The notes: generated by a model not told the origin, from the sequence alone. DNA of 64,000 nucleotides from Rhizomys pruinosus (GCA_009823505.1 VZQC01006699.1:1812930-1876929), one strand, 5' to 3'; positions 31,995-42,680 are shown, counted from the first letter of the stretch. Made by a program: numbers and translations.

Positions 31995-32062
31995 TGGGCA
32001 GATCTCTGTGAGTTCCAGGCCAGCTGGGGCTGCAGGGGGACCCTGTCTCAAAAATACCAAAA
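31995..32062 (+). mobile_element. B1 SINE, 5'-truncated
   Basis: From GGGCAGATCTCTGTGAGTTC to CCCTGTCTCAAAAATACC; its tail grades into the GA/GAAA array. Confidence 0.9.
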
Positions 32063-32228
<166 letters not shown>

Positions 32229-32302
32229 TTTTAAAACACCATGTGCTGCTGATGTGAATGATGTGAACACCATTCACGGCTTTTTAAAAGATGTAAAATC
32301 TT

Positions 32303-32445
32303 GCCAGGCGCGGTGGTGCACGCCTTTAATCTCAGCAGTAGGGAGGCAGAGGCAAGAGGATATCTGTGAGTTCAAGGCCAGCCTGGTGCTACATAGTGAG
32401 TTCCCGGCCGGCTGGGAATACAGGGAGACCCTGTCTCAAAAAGAC
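32303..32445 (+). mobile_element. B1 SINE, well preserved
   Basis: Sense B1 with GCCAGGCGCGGTGGTGCACG, GACCCTGTCTCAAAAAGAC. A B2 sits in its tail. Confidence 0.95.
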
Positions 32446-32451
32446 AAATCA

Positions 32452-32692
32452 GGGCTGGAGAGATGGCCTAGCGGTTGAGAACGCCGACCGCTCTTGCAGA
32501 GGACCTGGCCAGGGTCGATCCCCAGCACCCACATGGTGGCCGAGAACCGTCTGAAACTCCAATTCCAGGAGAACTCCAGTTCAAGGGGAATCCGAGACCG
32601 TCTTCTGACCTCCGCGGCATTGCACGACACGGGTGCACAGACTTGCATGCAGAAGTACATTCATACACATACAGAAATAAATAAAATAAAAA
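32452..32692 (+). mobile_element. B2 SINE, internally duplicated subfamily, in B1 tail
   Basis: Head GGGCTGGAGAGATGGCCTAG, both 17-bp units, tail AATAAATAAAATAAAAA. TSD AAAGACAAATCA before and after shows it landed in the A tail of the B1 at 32303. Confidence 0.96.
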
Positions 32693-32699
32693 AAAAGAC

Positions 32700-32738
32700 A
32701 AATCAATCAATCAATAATCAAATCAATCAATCAAATGT
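32700..32738. repeat. (AATC)n array
   Basis: AATCAATC units with one shifted unit, continuing the TSD of the preceding B2. Confidence 0.85.
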
Positions 32739-32741
32739 ATG

Positions 32742-32822
32742 ATCTAGAGCCAGAGACACAGCTCTGGTGGGACACTTACCACAAGGCCCTTAGCTTTGAG
32801 CCCTGTCACTGGAAAAAAAAGT
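32742..32822 (+). mobile_element. ID-like SINE
   Basis: AGAGCCAGAGACACAGCTC, GGGACACTTACCACAAGGCC, TTTGAGCCCTGTCACTGG, A tail. Confidence 0.65.
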
Positions 32823-33207
32823 GTATGCTTCAGTATTTGTTTGGCATATTTAAAAGGTTGGAAATGATCACCACTATCTAATTTCAGGAGTTTTTCATTG
32901 ACCCTAAAAGAAACCATCCCCTAGCAGGCTCTCCACTCTCACAGCTCTGGCGGTCTGTTTTCTGTCTCTCTAAATTTGTCTATTCTGAACAGTTTCAAAT
33001 AAATGGAATTTTACAGCCTGTGCCTTTGTGGGCCTGGCTCCACCTTCCACTTAGGCTGATGTTTTCAAGGCTTGTCCAGTGGCATAGCATGGGTCAGTAT
33101 TTCATTCTTTTAAATTATTTAATAGAATTCCATAACATGGCTATTTCTCATTTTGTTTGTCCAAGTTGAGGGACCTTTGTCTTGTTTCCAGTTTGGGACT
33201 ATTTTTA

Positions 33208-34047
33208 AGGTAACAAAAGGCCCCATAAGATTAACTCCTCAGCCAGGGGTGGTGGTGCCGACTTTAATCCCAGCACTCAGGAGGCAGAAACAGGTGGATC
33301 TCTGTGAGTTCAAAGCCAGCCTGGACTACATAGAGAGTTCCAGGACAGCTGGGGCTATAGGGACACCCTATCTCAAAAAAGACAGAAAAAAAATAAAACA
33401 AAAAAAACAAAAAAACAACAACAACAGCAACAAAAAGATTAACTGGTCAAGGGAATAACAATCTCTGATAGCTATGGTCTAGACCCAACTTGCCAGTCTC
33501 ACTGGTTAAGTGATAGAAGCACCCCTAAGAAGGCAAATTCCCCTTAAGTTACATTAAAGAGATTAGAAGAATACCTAGTATGTTAATGAGATGGTGAACT
33601 TTTCTTGCCCTCAATCCCCACCCCTTACTGCAATTGTTATGGATCAGTTACAGACAGGTCCCTATAAGTCTTGCCTGCTTTTTTGAATAATTTAGACTAA
33701 TGGAATCTTTCCTTTCTTCTTTAACTTTTCTAACTATGGTTTTCTCCAATGATTTGGGCTGCACCAACGTGTTGGGTTTGCTTTTTTTTTTTCCTCTGCA
33801 ACTCTCCTGTCAGCTACATCATGTCTGACCCCTATGCAGGCTGTAAACTGGCAGCATGGCTTCAGGTTTGGAGAAAACTTCTCCCCTCCATTCTCCTCCT
33901 CAAAGCAGCTGATGAGATTCACAACTTGTCTGCCCTGAGAATTTTTCTTTAAATTCTAATAAAATTGTCCTAAGGCTTTTGTTTGAGTCCACTCTTTAAG
34001 AATGAGACTAACGACCCTCTAGGGGACACACTTTCTCCCCTGTATCA
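33208..34047 (+). mobile_element. ERV-type LTR, copy 1
   Basis: Inserted in the old L1. Shares with 62482-63412 a start TARCAAAWRGCCCC, CACCTAGTGYGTT-like and CAATTTCAGTAAAATTGTCYTA-type blocks (AATAAAATTG polyadenylation signal here at 33958), GGGGACRYRCTTTCTC near the 3' end, and CTGTATCA at the end. No coding region. Class not recognised; the left boundary is approximate. Confidence 0.72.
33241..33433 (+). mobile_element. B1 SINE inside LTR copy 1
   Basis: Sense B1 with a long A/C-rich tail (AAAACAACAACAACAG). Flanked by AAGATTAACT at 33227-33236 and after the tail; copy 2 of the LTR lacks the B1 at this point. Confidence 0.95.
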
Positions 34048-34170
34048 GTATGAGGCTTAATGATGCTATTATCAGTATTTATTTGCAAAGTTTTGGGAAA
34101 ATGTACATTTTCAATGCTCTTGTCTTACCTAGGAATGGAATTGCTGGGTTGTATGGAACCCCTAAGTTTA

Positions 34171-34419
34171 ACTTTTTTTATTTTATTTTATTTATTTTTG
34201 TCTGTATATGAATGTACTGTCTGCATGTAGATTTGTGCACCCGTGTCGTGCAATGCCGCGGAGGTCAGAAGAGGGTCTTGGATTCCCCTGGAACTGGAGT
34301 TCTCCTGGAATTGGAGTTACAGACGGTTCTCAGCTGCCATGTGGGTGCTGGGGATTGAACCCGGGTCCTCTGCAAGAGCAGTCGGTGCTCTTAACCACTA
34401 GGCTATCTCTCCAGCCCCC
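34171..34419 (-). mobile_element. B2 SINE, internally duplicated subfamily, in old L1
   Basis: Antisense B2 with both 17-bp units and CACTAGGCTATCTCTCCAGC. TSD CCTAAGTTTAACTTTTT on both sides. Confidence 0.97.
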
Positions 34420-34500
34420 TAAGTTTAACTTTTTAAGGAACTGTCAAAATGATTGCGGTAGTGTTTTCCATTCCCGATGGCCAGAAGACATGCAGTGAAG

Positions 34501-35842
34501 TTAAATTAAGTCACATAGCAGTGGCCTTGCTTAAACTTAAGCTACTACACCTTGCTGGGGGTTTAGGCATGTCTGGGCCTGTTTAGGGGACTGAGCTACC
34601 AGAAACTTACTTTTAAAAGGGATCAATTAACTTGGGAGGAAGAAATTTAATTTAGTGGACCAAGATTGAAGCAGACAAGCTTAAGGACTCTGGTGGGAGG
34701 CACAGGTCTAAATACTCAGGACTCTTCAAACTTTGGTCCTGTTTTCCTGTACCCAGGACTGAATCTCAAAAGGCCTAAAGGCTAGTGTATAAAATCTGAA
34801 TGTGTCATTCTCATGAAATACTGCAGGACTTGACATGTACAGCAGCATAGCCTCACTAATCTGAGTGGATGGCTATATCTACCCCTCTCTATAAAAACTC
34901 CATGGCCTCTAGAACATCCCCCTGCACTTAAAGGAGCCAGGTAGCCGGGTGGGACAGTGACAATGGGCTGTAATGAGTCATCCCTGATGAGGAGATGGCT
35001 TTGAAACACCTTCTCAAAATCATGGGAGTTGAAGGTCTGGGCAGTAGAGCTCACTGAAGGGAGTACCCATGAGAGGATGGGGCAGCACTCACGGTGCCCC
35101 TGAACTTTTCAATGAGATGCTCTGTGGGGACCCCAAGATGAAACATTGATGGAGACAACAGTCCCCTACAAACAGTGCTCAAGGGATACACAGAGCATCA
35201 CTGTTCTGGTATTAACAGTGTGCAATACTCTGGCTGGGAAAGAGAGTCTGTTAATGAAATAGAATGAAAAATAACAGAGGAGCTGACTGGTAAGCCAAAT
35301 GAATTTGAATTGAATGGCTAAAAACATATTGTTCCTTTTGGGATGAATAGTAAGCTTATAAAATATTTTTTTCCCATTTTCCCATTTTGTTTTTGTTATA
35401 GCTGATGTAATAAACTGTCTCATGGCCTTTCCCACCATAGGTGGCTGGGTTGGTCTCATAATTAGGAACTTTCCATTACTTTAGAGATTAATTTTCCCAC
35501 AGTTTCCATTCTATGAAACTTGGAGTTATAGATGAAAATGTAACTAGCAGTCAATAGAAGGAAAAGTAAATAGCTGATACAGTGGGCCATTATTTAAATG
35601 ATGCACATTCAGTTGGAGCCAAGATGCAGAATTACACAGACCCATTGCAGGGAGCCTGTGAGGCCAGCCACACCCTATTGTTCTCATACTTGGTGAGAGC
35701 AGAAAGGGAAGGCTCCATTATTCTGACCTTTCCAACATCAAAAAAATGAGATATCTTTATATTTTCCCAGTACAGCAAAATACTGTAAGTTCAGGCTCAT
35801 GAAGGGACACTTTCTAGAACTTTAAAGAAGAGAACAGATCTT
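34501..35842. other. Unassigned stretch, possibly old LTR in part
   Basis: No SINE. The minus strand of about 34780-35110 carries a 90-codon frame and phrases typical of moderately repeated DNA, but I cannot name a family. The remainder is AT-rich and featureless. Confidence 0.35.
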
Positions 35843-36062
35843 GGGCTAGAGAGATGGCTCCGGTTAAGAGCACCGGCTATTCTTGCAGAGGACCTAGGTT
35901 TAATTCCAAGCCCCAACATGGTGGCAAACAACCATCCGTAACTCCAGTTCCAGGGGAATCTGACGCCTTCTTCTGACTCCATGGGCACTGCATGACACCA
36001 GGTGCATTTATACACATGCAGATAATACGCTCATACACATAAAATGAAAATAATAAACTTTT
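35843..36062 (+). mobile_element. B2 SINE
   Basis: Sense B2: GGGCTAGAGAGATGGCTCC, single GTAACTCCAGTTCCAGGGG, ACACATAAAATGAAAATAAT tail. Confidence 0.93.
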
Positions 36063-36803
36063 GTGGGATGTAAAACAAAGAGAAAATTGAGATTCAATGA
36101 TGATCGTCTATGTTGGGTTAAAGGATATCTGTAAGGAGGAGTTTCTAGAAAGTAAAGAAAAATGTAGCTACAAATTATATGTGATAAAATACAACACTCT
36201 TAAAGGTAATTACGGAAAAGATAGCAGAGCTCCAGGTGTTTTTAGTGACAAAAAAGATGGAAGACAATCAGTTCTAAAGGAAAGGAAATGGTCCAAGTTT
36301 GTCAAGTAAAAGTTGAGCAATAAGAATATTACAGGCCATAGTGGCAAGTGTTCCAATGACGCTGGAGACAAAAATCAGCTTCCCAAGGTCTCTGAAGGTG
36401 AATAGTAAAGTAGTAAGTGGAGACTACTCTTCATGAACTTACTGTGACAGGTGAGAAGTGAACTCACAAGGTTGCATGTTTAATGCTTTTCTTTATTTGG
36501 CTTCTTGTGATTTGAAATAATTCTTTGAAATTCTGCAAAAAAATCTATATTTAGTTTGGAGAAAACAGCATTTAAAAAAACACATTAACACCTTGATGAT
36601 GTGGTGTTCAGTTGTTCATGAACACTAAATATGGTGAATGTTAGATAGATAATTAAATTTTCATCCAACTTTTTCAGTACTACAATTTTCAGTGACTTAA
36701 AATGAGTTTTTTTCTTTATTCATGCATTTTAAAAAATGCAATTAGAGAGCATGTTTCCGTGATATGGTTTTGATTTTCTACCTTAACATCTTGAGCTAGT
36801 GCG

Positions 36804-36807
<4 letters not shown>
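36063..36807. other. AT-rich stretch
   Basis: A 70-codon plus frame (36097-36309) is lysine-rich by composition; no domain. No repeat seen. Confidence 0.35.

Positions 36808-36842
<35 letters not shown>
36808..36842. repeat. (TA)n microsatellite
   Basis: Pure TA run of about 17 units. Confidence 0.97.
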
Positions 36843-36844
<2 letters not shown>

Positions 36845-36878
36845 CTCATCTTAAGTGCTAATACTATTATTAGTTTCT

Positions 36879-37105
36879 TTTTAAAATTTTTTTTATTTCT
36901 GTATGTGTATGAATGTACTTGTCTGCATGTAGGTTTGTGCACTCGTGTCGTGCAATGCCGCGGAGGTCAGAAGAGGGTGTTGTATTCCCCTGGAACTGGA
37001 GTTCTCCAGGAATTGGAATTTCAGATGGTTCTCAGCCGCCATGTGGGTGCTGGGGATCGAACCCGGGTCCTTTGTAAGAGTAGTTGGCGCCATCTCTCCA
37101 GCCCT
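36879..37105 (-). mobile_element. B2 SINE, internally duplicated subfamily
   Basis: Antisense, both 17-bp units present; about 15 bp missing just before CCATCTCTCCAGCCC. TSD ATTAGTTTC on both sides. Confidence 0.95.
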
Positions 37106-38035
37106 ATATTAGTTTCCAGTGTGTAAAGTGTGCATATTGCAGAATAGCTGTAATTGTACTATATAAGCTATTTTCTGTAGTAGAGTAAAACATTGCATGT
37201 TATCATAATTAAAAAACACAAGATTTGAAACATAGATATTTCATAAATTAGCCTATAATTTTTATCAAATTCCCTGGACTCAGTATCTTTAAATGAAAAT
37301 GAGATATTAATTTCAAACTATTTTAACCACAGTTGTCAGGTTAAAGAAATAACTTATGGAAAAACTCTACATAGTTTTCAGAACATATTATATTTCTAAT
37401 AAAATTATATTTTATCCTTTTATAAAAAAAGAAAATAATAAATTTTTAAAAATAAAAATAATAAAAAAATTAAAAAAGAAATAACATCTTACTACATTTT
37501 GAAGCATTAGAAATAACTCAGGTGGGGCATTGTGGTAGGCACACACATGACCTCAGAAGACACCATATTCTATGTATAGGGAGGAGAAACTGAGGCAAGA
37601 CTTTCCTATCTTAGTTGTTTTTCTATTACCATAACAAAATCCCTGAGGCTGGGTGTAGGAATGACTTTTACAAATGGACAGAATCTGTACTAATGATTTT
37701 TACTTAAACTTGTGACCAAAAAACTGTTTATAATGCAAACAAGCCCATTAAGCCATGTGCTTTTGTGACCTAGGCACCTGAACTTGATCCCTTGGGACCC
37801 CAATTTGCCTTCCACCTAAGAAGGTGAAGGAATGTGGGTGTGCTTGAATTAGCAAACCGAAGTGTTGAATGCAACAAATTCATAATCATTCCTCATTGGA
37901 AGCAGTAAGGATAGAGAAGGCTTGCCATTCTATGTATGAGATAGTTTAGTATAGGGATCAGAGGGCAAGATTCTCTGATAAGGTAGAACTAAGCTTGGAG
38001 TTCCCCAATTGATGCTGGAGAGACAATTTTGAATA
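37106..38035. other. AT-rich stretch with a MaLR relic
   Basis: 37420-37485 is an A/T-only run. 37607-37652 (TCTTAGTTGTTTTTCTATTACCATAAC region) looks like an antisense MaLR 3' end. Otherwise nothing recognised. Confidence 0.45.
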
Positions 38036-38050
38036 AAAGTATGGGTGAAG

Positions 38051-38530
38051 GGGCTGGGGAGATGGGTCAGTGGTTAAGAGTGCCAACTGAGGGCTGGAGA
38101 GATGGCCTAGCGGTTAAGAGCACCGACTGCTCTTGCAGAGGACTCGGGTTCAATCCCCAGCACCCACATGGCAGCTGAGAACTGTCTGTAACTCCAATTC
38201 CAGGAGAACTCCAGTTCCAGGGGAATCCGACACCCTCTTCTGACCTCCGCGGCATTGCACAACACGGGTGCACAAACTTGCATGCAGACAGTACATTCAT
38301 ACACATACAAAAAAATTAAAAAAAATAATAATAAAAAGAGTGCCAACTGCTCTTGCAGAGGACCAGGGTTCGGTTCCTAGCACCCACATGGTGGCTAAGA
38401 GCCATCTTTAACTCCAGTTCCAGGGGAATTCGATGCCCTCTTCTGACCTCTGCAGCATTGCACGACATGGGTGCACCAACCTACATGCAGACAGTATACT
38501 TATACACATAAAAATAATAAATTAAAAAAA
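38051..38530 (+). mobile_element. Outer B2 SINE, single-unit type, split
   Basis: Head GGGGCTGGGGAGATGGGTCAG to TGCCAACTG (38089), interrupted, then CTCTTGCAGAGGACCAGGG (38350) to an AATAATAAATTAAAA tail. Single unit (CATCTTTAACTCCAGTTCC). TSD AAAGTATGGGTGA at 38036-38048 and 38531-38543. Confidence 0.97.
38091..38335 (+). mobile_element. Inner B2 SINE, internally duplicated subfamily
   Basis: Complete B2 with both 17-bp units, inserted in the anticodon-side region of the outer B2. TSD AAGAGTGCCAACTG at 38076-38089 and 38336-38349. Confidence 0.98.
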
Positions 38531-38639
38531 AAAGTATGGGTGAGGCCAGGCTCTGGAGCACAGTTCCAGGAGACATCTGGAGGAATGAGTGCCTTCCAGT
38601 TCAGGTTAATTCTTAAAACTGAAGTAGTCAGGCTGCTTA

Positions 38640-39000
38640 TTCAGGTATAACTGTAATATGTCTTAGTAACAGGACAGCTGGGTGCTTTATAAAGATGAAA
38701 GGTTTATTTAGCTCATAGCTCTGGTGCCAGCATTGGCTCAGCTCTGGTGAGAACCTCATGGTGGAGGGCATCAAAATGGTGGGAGTATGAGCTGAAGTCA
38801 AAGTCACAGGGCAGATAAGAAGCGAGGCCCAGGCTCAGTCTCTTTTTACAGTTTGTTCCTTTGGGAACTAACCCACTTCTGCTAGACAGCATCCATCTCT
38901 GAGGATGGAACCCCCATGATTGCTGATCTTTCTCTAGACACAACCTCTTGAAAATTCTACCACTTCAACATGGCTACAGAAAACAGACTTCTAATGCATA
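38640..39000 (-). mobile_element. MaLR (MST-like) LTR
   Basis: Antisense: AAAGGTTTATTTAGCTCATAG, CTCTGGTGAGAACCTCATGG, GGAACTAACCCACTTCTG-type block, AGACTTCTAATGCATAAG. Diverged; no internal region. Confidence 0.65.
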
Positions 39001-39141
39001 AGCCCGGGGAAACAAATCTCTGAATCATAGCACCTGGATTTTGTGAGAGCCCTACCAATGTTTTGCAACTGTCCTGGTCTGGGGGAAATGGGGAGTGGCA
39101 CATAGGTCCATAGTCCCTCCAGAAAAATCAGAGAAGTTTAA

Positions 39142-39143
<2 letters not shown>

Positions 39144-39176
<33 letters not shown>
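39144..39176. repeat. (TG)n microsatellite
   Basis: Pure TG run at the tail side of the following antisense B4-like element. Confidence 0.95.
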
Positions 39177-39177
<1 letters not shown>

Positions 39178-39382
39178 CATTCGTGGGTACAGGTGCATGT
39201 GTATGGGTGTACATATGCACATTTGTGAGAGGCCGACATTGATGTCAGGTGTCTTTTCTAATCACTCTGCACTTGAGCCAGGATGACCAATTCTGTAGCG
39301 GAGGATGATGCTCAACTCCTGATCTTCCTTGCCTCTTCCTCTCCAGTGCTGGGATTATAAGTATAGATCACCAAGACTGGCT
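39177..39382 (-). mobile_element. B4-type SINE, partial
   Basis: Antisense: GACATTGATGTCAGGTGTC, TAATCACTCTGCACTTGAGCC, CAGTGCTGGGATTATAAG. The ID-like head is missing. Confidence 0.75.
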
Positions 39383-39432
39383 TCCTATGTTTAAATATAA
39401 ATTTTAGAGAAAGACTAAAGATTACATACAAA

Positions 39433-39753
39433 AGAAATCTAGGGGTTGGAGAAGTGGTTCCATTGATAAAGTGTTTGGCACACACACCTGAAGACCTGAG
39501 TTTGGATCCCCAGAAGCCATACAACAAGCTGGATGTGGCGGCATGCATTGGTAATCCTAGCACTGGGGAGGTGGAGCCACGAGGATTTCTATAAAAATAA
39601 GGTGGAGAATGATAGAGGAAGACACCCGACATCAACCTCTGCCTTCCACATGCATGTGCACACACATGCATATGGAAACGCATATGCAAGCACACACACC
39701 ACACACGCACACACACACACAGATACAAACAAAAACCCAGAACATAGGGATTA

Positions 39754-39756
<3 letters not shown>
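39433..39756 (+). mobile_element. B4-type SINE with CA-rich tail
   Basis: Sense: GGGGTTGGAGAAGTGGTTCC, CTGAGTTTGGATCCCCAG, B1-like GGATGTGGCGGCATGCATTG, GGAAGACACCCGACATCAAC, CA-rich end. Confidence 0.85.

Positions 39757-39801
<45 letters not shown>
39757..39801. repeat. (GA)n microsatellite
   Basis: Pure GA run. Open frames crossing it on the minus strand are repeat translations. Confidence 0.97.
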
Positions 39802-39802
<1 letters not shown>

Positions 39803-40970
39803 CAGGGTCTGTTTGAATGTGCTCTGCAAATGTCTGGTATCCCAGGAGCAGCTGGCTCTGATCTGAATCCTGTACGTTAATCACAGCTGTGGCAAACTCG
39901 GTCACTGCTTTCCTCATGCACACCAGGAATACGTCCCCTCCTGGGTTTCATCAGGCCTTGGCAACACTTGTCACAGCTGCTTTGTTACTGAGCCACGTGG
40001 TAGAAAGTGAGCAGAGCTCAGCTTTGCTAGATCCACTGCCTCAGGCCCTGGCTGACCTCACTCTGAATCTCCCACCTCTCCACATCTGAGGGAGAAACTC
40101 AGGAGCCTCCAAATAGAGCAGCTAAACTAGTGGCCTCTTCAGAACTTGGGAAGCTCTGCTCAGCACAGCTGCAGTGGAAAGAGCCCTCTGAGGGAGTACT
40201 CTGTAGACAGTTTAGGAAGTGCCAGAGGATGGCTGACCATCAGCTTGGAAGCCTGGTCAGCTCTACAGCCTTCGGAAACTGCACATCACATGATTGGGTC
40301 CAAAACCAGTCTTGACAGATTTCATTTTCCATCTTTGTACTCAGGCGTTTTAAGGCTCTGTAGAGAGAGCATCTAATATTTTCCACACATCTTAATGGAA
40401 TAAAACCAGGCAAAGAATAGAGAGAGCCAGAAACTATTGTAAACAGAGAATAGACAATAGAAAAGATGGAAATTAGTCACATGTGCTTTCAAAACGCCTT
40501 TTTGCGGTTCATTTCTCCAGTGTCTTACTTCGACCTGTTTTGCAAAAGCCACCTGTGGATATTTCTTGAGCTGCTTCCTAAGTTTTTTGCGATGATTTTG
40601 CTGTGCTCTCACCTCCATGTGGAGCGGTTTTGATGTCTTTTAACATGAAAGAGCACCATGTGGCTGGACTTTGGCTAAAAATAAATCTTATAACAGGCAT
40701 GTCACACCGCTTCCTGTGGAAGACCATCCTCTCTATCTCTGCCTCCTCTCTGTCCCTCACCTGCCTCTGGCTGTGCAGTCGTCTTATAAATGCCATTATG
40801 GAATCTTCAAGCAATATCATTATGGAATTTACCTTTAAGTTGATTAATCAGATGACAACATACTTTTTTGTATGTATGTGAATTTCCTTGCATATATTAC
40901 TATGTAGAACATCATAAAGAAATCATAAAAATATACCATAAAAAGAAAAAAATGCCTTTTTGCATTTATA
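39802..40970. other. Low-repeat stretch
   Basis: No repeat family recognised; short frames (for example 40603-40881, 92 codons) have no domain. Confidence 0.4.
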
Positions 40971-41031
40971 GTGTGTGTGTGTGTGCGCGCGCGCATGCTT
41001 GAGTGTACCTGCTGAGCCATCTTGCTAGCCC
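40971..41031 (-). mobile_element. B2/B3 head relic with (GT)n(GC)n
   Basis: GT then GC units (40971-40994), then CTGCTGAGCCATCTTGCTAG, an antisense B2/B3 head. The body is deleted. Confidence 0.6.
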
Positions 41032-41094
41032 AACATCTGTGATCTTGATTAGTAACCTACCACGGCAACACAATGTTTAAGCAGTAAAGGCCAC

Positions 41095-41479
41095 ACAGCT
41101 TGGTAAGGGCCCTGCCTCCCCAGCAGATGAGTCAGTCTGCTGGCTTCAACCTCTTCTGGCCTCTTGATCTTCAGCCTTTCCCAAGCCTTGAGCCTCTGAA
41201 AGCCCCATGTGGCACCACGAGAGTTCTTGACTTGTCTGTTGGTCTGGAATTGGCCTGTTGCTACCATACGTGGTCCCCAGATGGTGCCATAGACCTGGGG
41301 CTTCCAGGTGGGCTCCAAGCTGCAGAGTGGCCATGTTGTGGGAGGCCTGGATTTTGCCTGGTCCTGGTTCTTCACTGGGACAAGGCTGGCCAGAGCTCTC
41401 TGGGGCTATCACTCTGTCCCCTGGCTGCTGTTAGACACTCATGTGCTTTTCTTCCTACTGCCAACCCACTGTCTGCTGC
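41095..41479. other. GC-richer stretch
   Basis: The frame at 41100-41486 (128 codons) overlaps another on the opposite strand (41049-41375); neither shows a domain, start context or splice structure that would support a gene. Confidence 0.35.
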
Positions 41480-41935
41480 ATTCTAGACTTATTCTGAAAA
41501 ATTTCAAGCAGCAAAGGTGAGGAAGCTATGCAATAAATGACTGGCCATATGTATTCTATTTAGATTTGCTAATTTTTAACATTTGCCACATTTTTCTTAC
41601 ATGCACACACACACACATGCACACACATACATACAGATACACATACACACATACATACAGATATACACAAATATACATACATACACATACATGCACATAC
41701 ACAGATACACACAGATACACTACACACACATACATACACAGACATACACAGATACACACAGATACACATACACACATATACACACATACACACACACTCT
41801 TACAATGTGCTTTACAGTTGTAGTCTTTTCAAACCAAGATCCAATTAGATTCATACATTACACTTTTGCGGTTGTGTTTCTTTAGTTATCTTCAATATAG
41901 ATCAACTTCCTGGTTTGGGGAAAAAAAAGATTTTT
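41480..41935 (+). mobile_element. Old L1-like fragment with internal CA/TA array
   Basis: CTGAAAAATTTCAAGCAGC, then TTAGATTTGCTAATTTTTAA and CATTTGCCACATTT before the array; after it CAAACCAAGATCCAATTAG and ATATAGATCAACTTCCTGG. The layout resembles an old L1 3' region with an intrinsic TA/CA tract. Confidence 0.5.
41600..41800. repeat. (CA)n/(TACA)n/(CAGATA)n compound array
   Basis: About 200 bp of CA, TACA and ACAGATAC units with repeated ACATACATACAG blocks. Confidence 0.95.
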
Positions 41936-41983
41936 TGACTTGGACTTTTATTTCTACTGCGTATGTGTTTGTTGTTTTTGTTT

Positions 41984-42050
41984 TTGTTTGTTTTTGACAT
42001 GGTCTCACTATGAATCCCAGGGAACTTGAAATCCTCCTGCCTCAGCCTCT
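41984..42050 (-). mobile_element. B1-like fragment
   Basis: Antisense: GTTTTTGACATGGTCTCAC, CCTCCTGCCTCAGCCTC, much deleted. Confidence 0.65.
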
Positions 42051-42064
42051 TTAGTGATGACTTT

Positions 42065-42349
42065 TATTTTTTATTTATTTTTTTATTTTTTTAAAGGTTT
42101 ATTTCTTTTTTATTAATTTTATTTATTTTTGTATGTGTATGAATGTACTGTCTGCATGTAGGTTTGTGCACCCGTGTTGTGCAATGCCGCGGAGGTCAGA
42201 AGAGGGTCTCGGATTCCCCTGGAACTGGAGTTCTTCTGGAATTGGAGTTACAGACGGTTTTTTGCTGCCATGTGGGTGCTGGGGATCAAACCCGGGTCCT
42301 CTGCAAGAGCAGTCGGTGCTCTTAACCACTAGGCTATCTCTCCAGCTCC
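42065..42349 (-). mobile_element. B2 SINE, internally duplicated subfamily
   Basis: Antisense B2 with a long T/A tail, both 17-bp units and CACTAGGCTATCTCTCCAGC. TSD TAGTGATGRCTTTT at 42051-42064 and 42350-42363. The inverted repeat begins immediately after the second TSD copy. Confidence 0.96.
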
Positions 42350-42363
42350 TAGTGATGGCTTTT

Positions 42364-42592
42364 GGCTGTGTCCCCTCTACAAACAGTGCTTCATCACAGG
42401 GACACACAGACCAACAGAAAAGGTTTCCCACCACTGAGGAACTCCTGGTCTGCGCTCTCCTGGTCTTCTGGTCTTGGTTTTGACTTTAATTTTTGAATAT
42501 GTGGGACCCATGCTTCCTTTTCAAGGAAGAACTTGACTTCCTTGATAATATAAAGAATGGATATCTGCCAAATCTTTGTCCCCAACCAGACT
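42364..42592 (+). repeat. Inverted repeat, left arm (229 bp)
   Basis: Begins GGCTGTGTCCCCTCTACAAAC and ends CCCCAACCAGACT. Pairs without gaps with 42681-42909; I count nine mismatches in 229 positions (about 96 percent). Confidence 0.96.
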
Positions 42593-42680
42593 TCTCCTAG
42601 TGGAACACCACTAGCCTGTTCCGCATGGAGACTTAGGAAGAGCCCAGGCCAAGTGGTACCGGGGAGAAGAGGAGTCGGGA
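42593..42680. other. Inverted repeat spacer (88 bp)
   Basis: Loop region between the arms. Holds a small palindrome (CTAGTGGAACACCACTAG at 42597-42614) and is otherwise unlike the arms. Confidence 0.9.

Larger units (their letters stand above)
32840..34500 (-). mobile_element. Old L1 3' UTR (L1M type) hosting an LTR and a B2
   Basis: Antisense L1M landmarks: TCTGAACAGTTTCAAATAAA (32983), GATGTTTTCAAGGCTTGTCC, AATTCCATAACATGGCTATT, GTTTCCAGTTTGGGACTATT (to about 33207). L1 resumes near 34060 with GGAATGGAATTGCTGGGTTG (34132), then TAAGTTTAACTTTTTAAGG (34420). Confidence 0.88.

Noticed and set aside
39312..39923. 203-codon minus frame
   Set aside because: Crosses a GA run, CA-rich tail and two B4 elements; no protein family recognised.
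41049..41486. Overlapping frames of 88-128 codons on both strands as a gene
   Set aside because: Mutually overlapping antisense frames in GC-richer DNA are expected by chance; no supporting signals.
41600..41800. CRISPR-like spaced repeats
   Set aside because: Simple microsatellite in a mammalian genome; no spacers or cas genes.
41556..41885. Several frames rich in Cys/Val or Thr/His
   Set aside because: Translations of the CA/TACA array.
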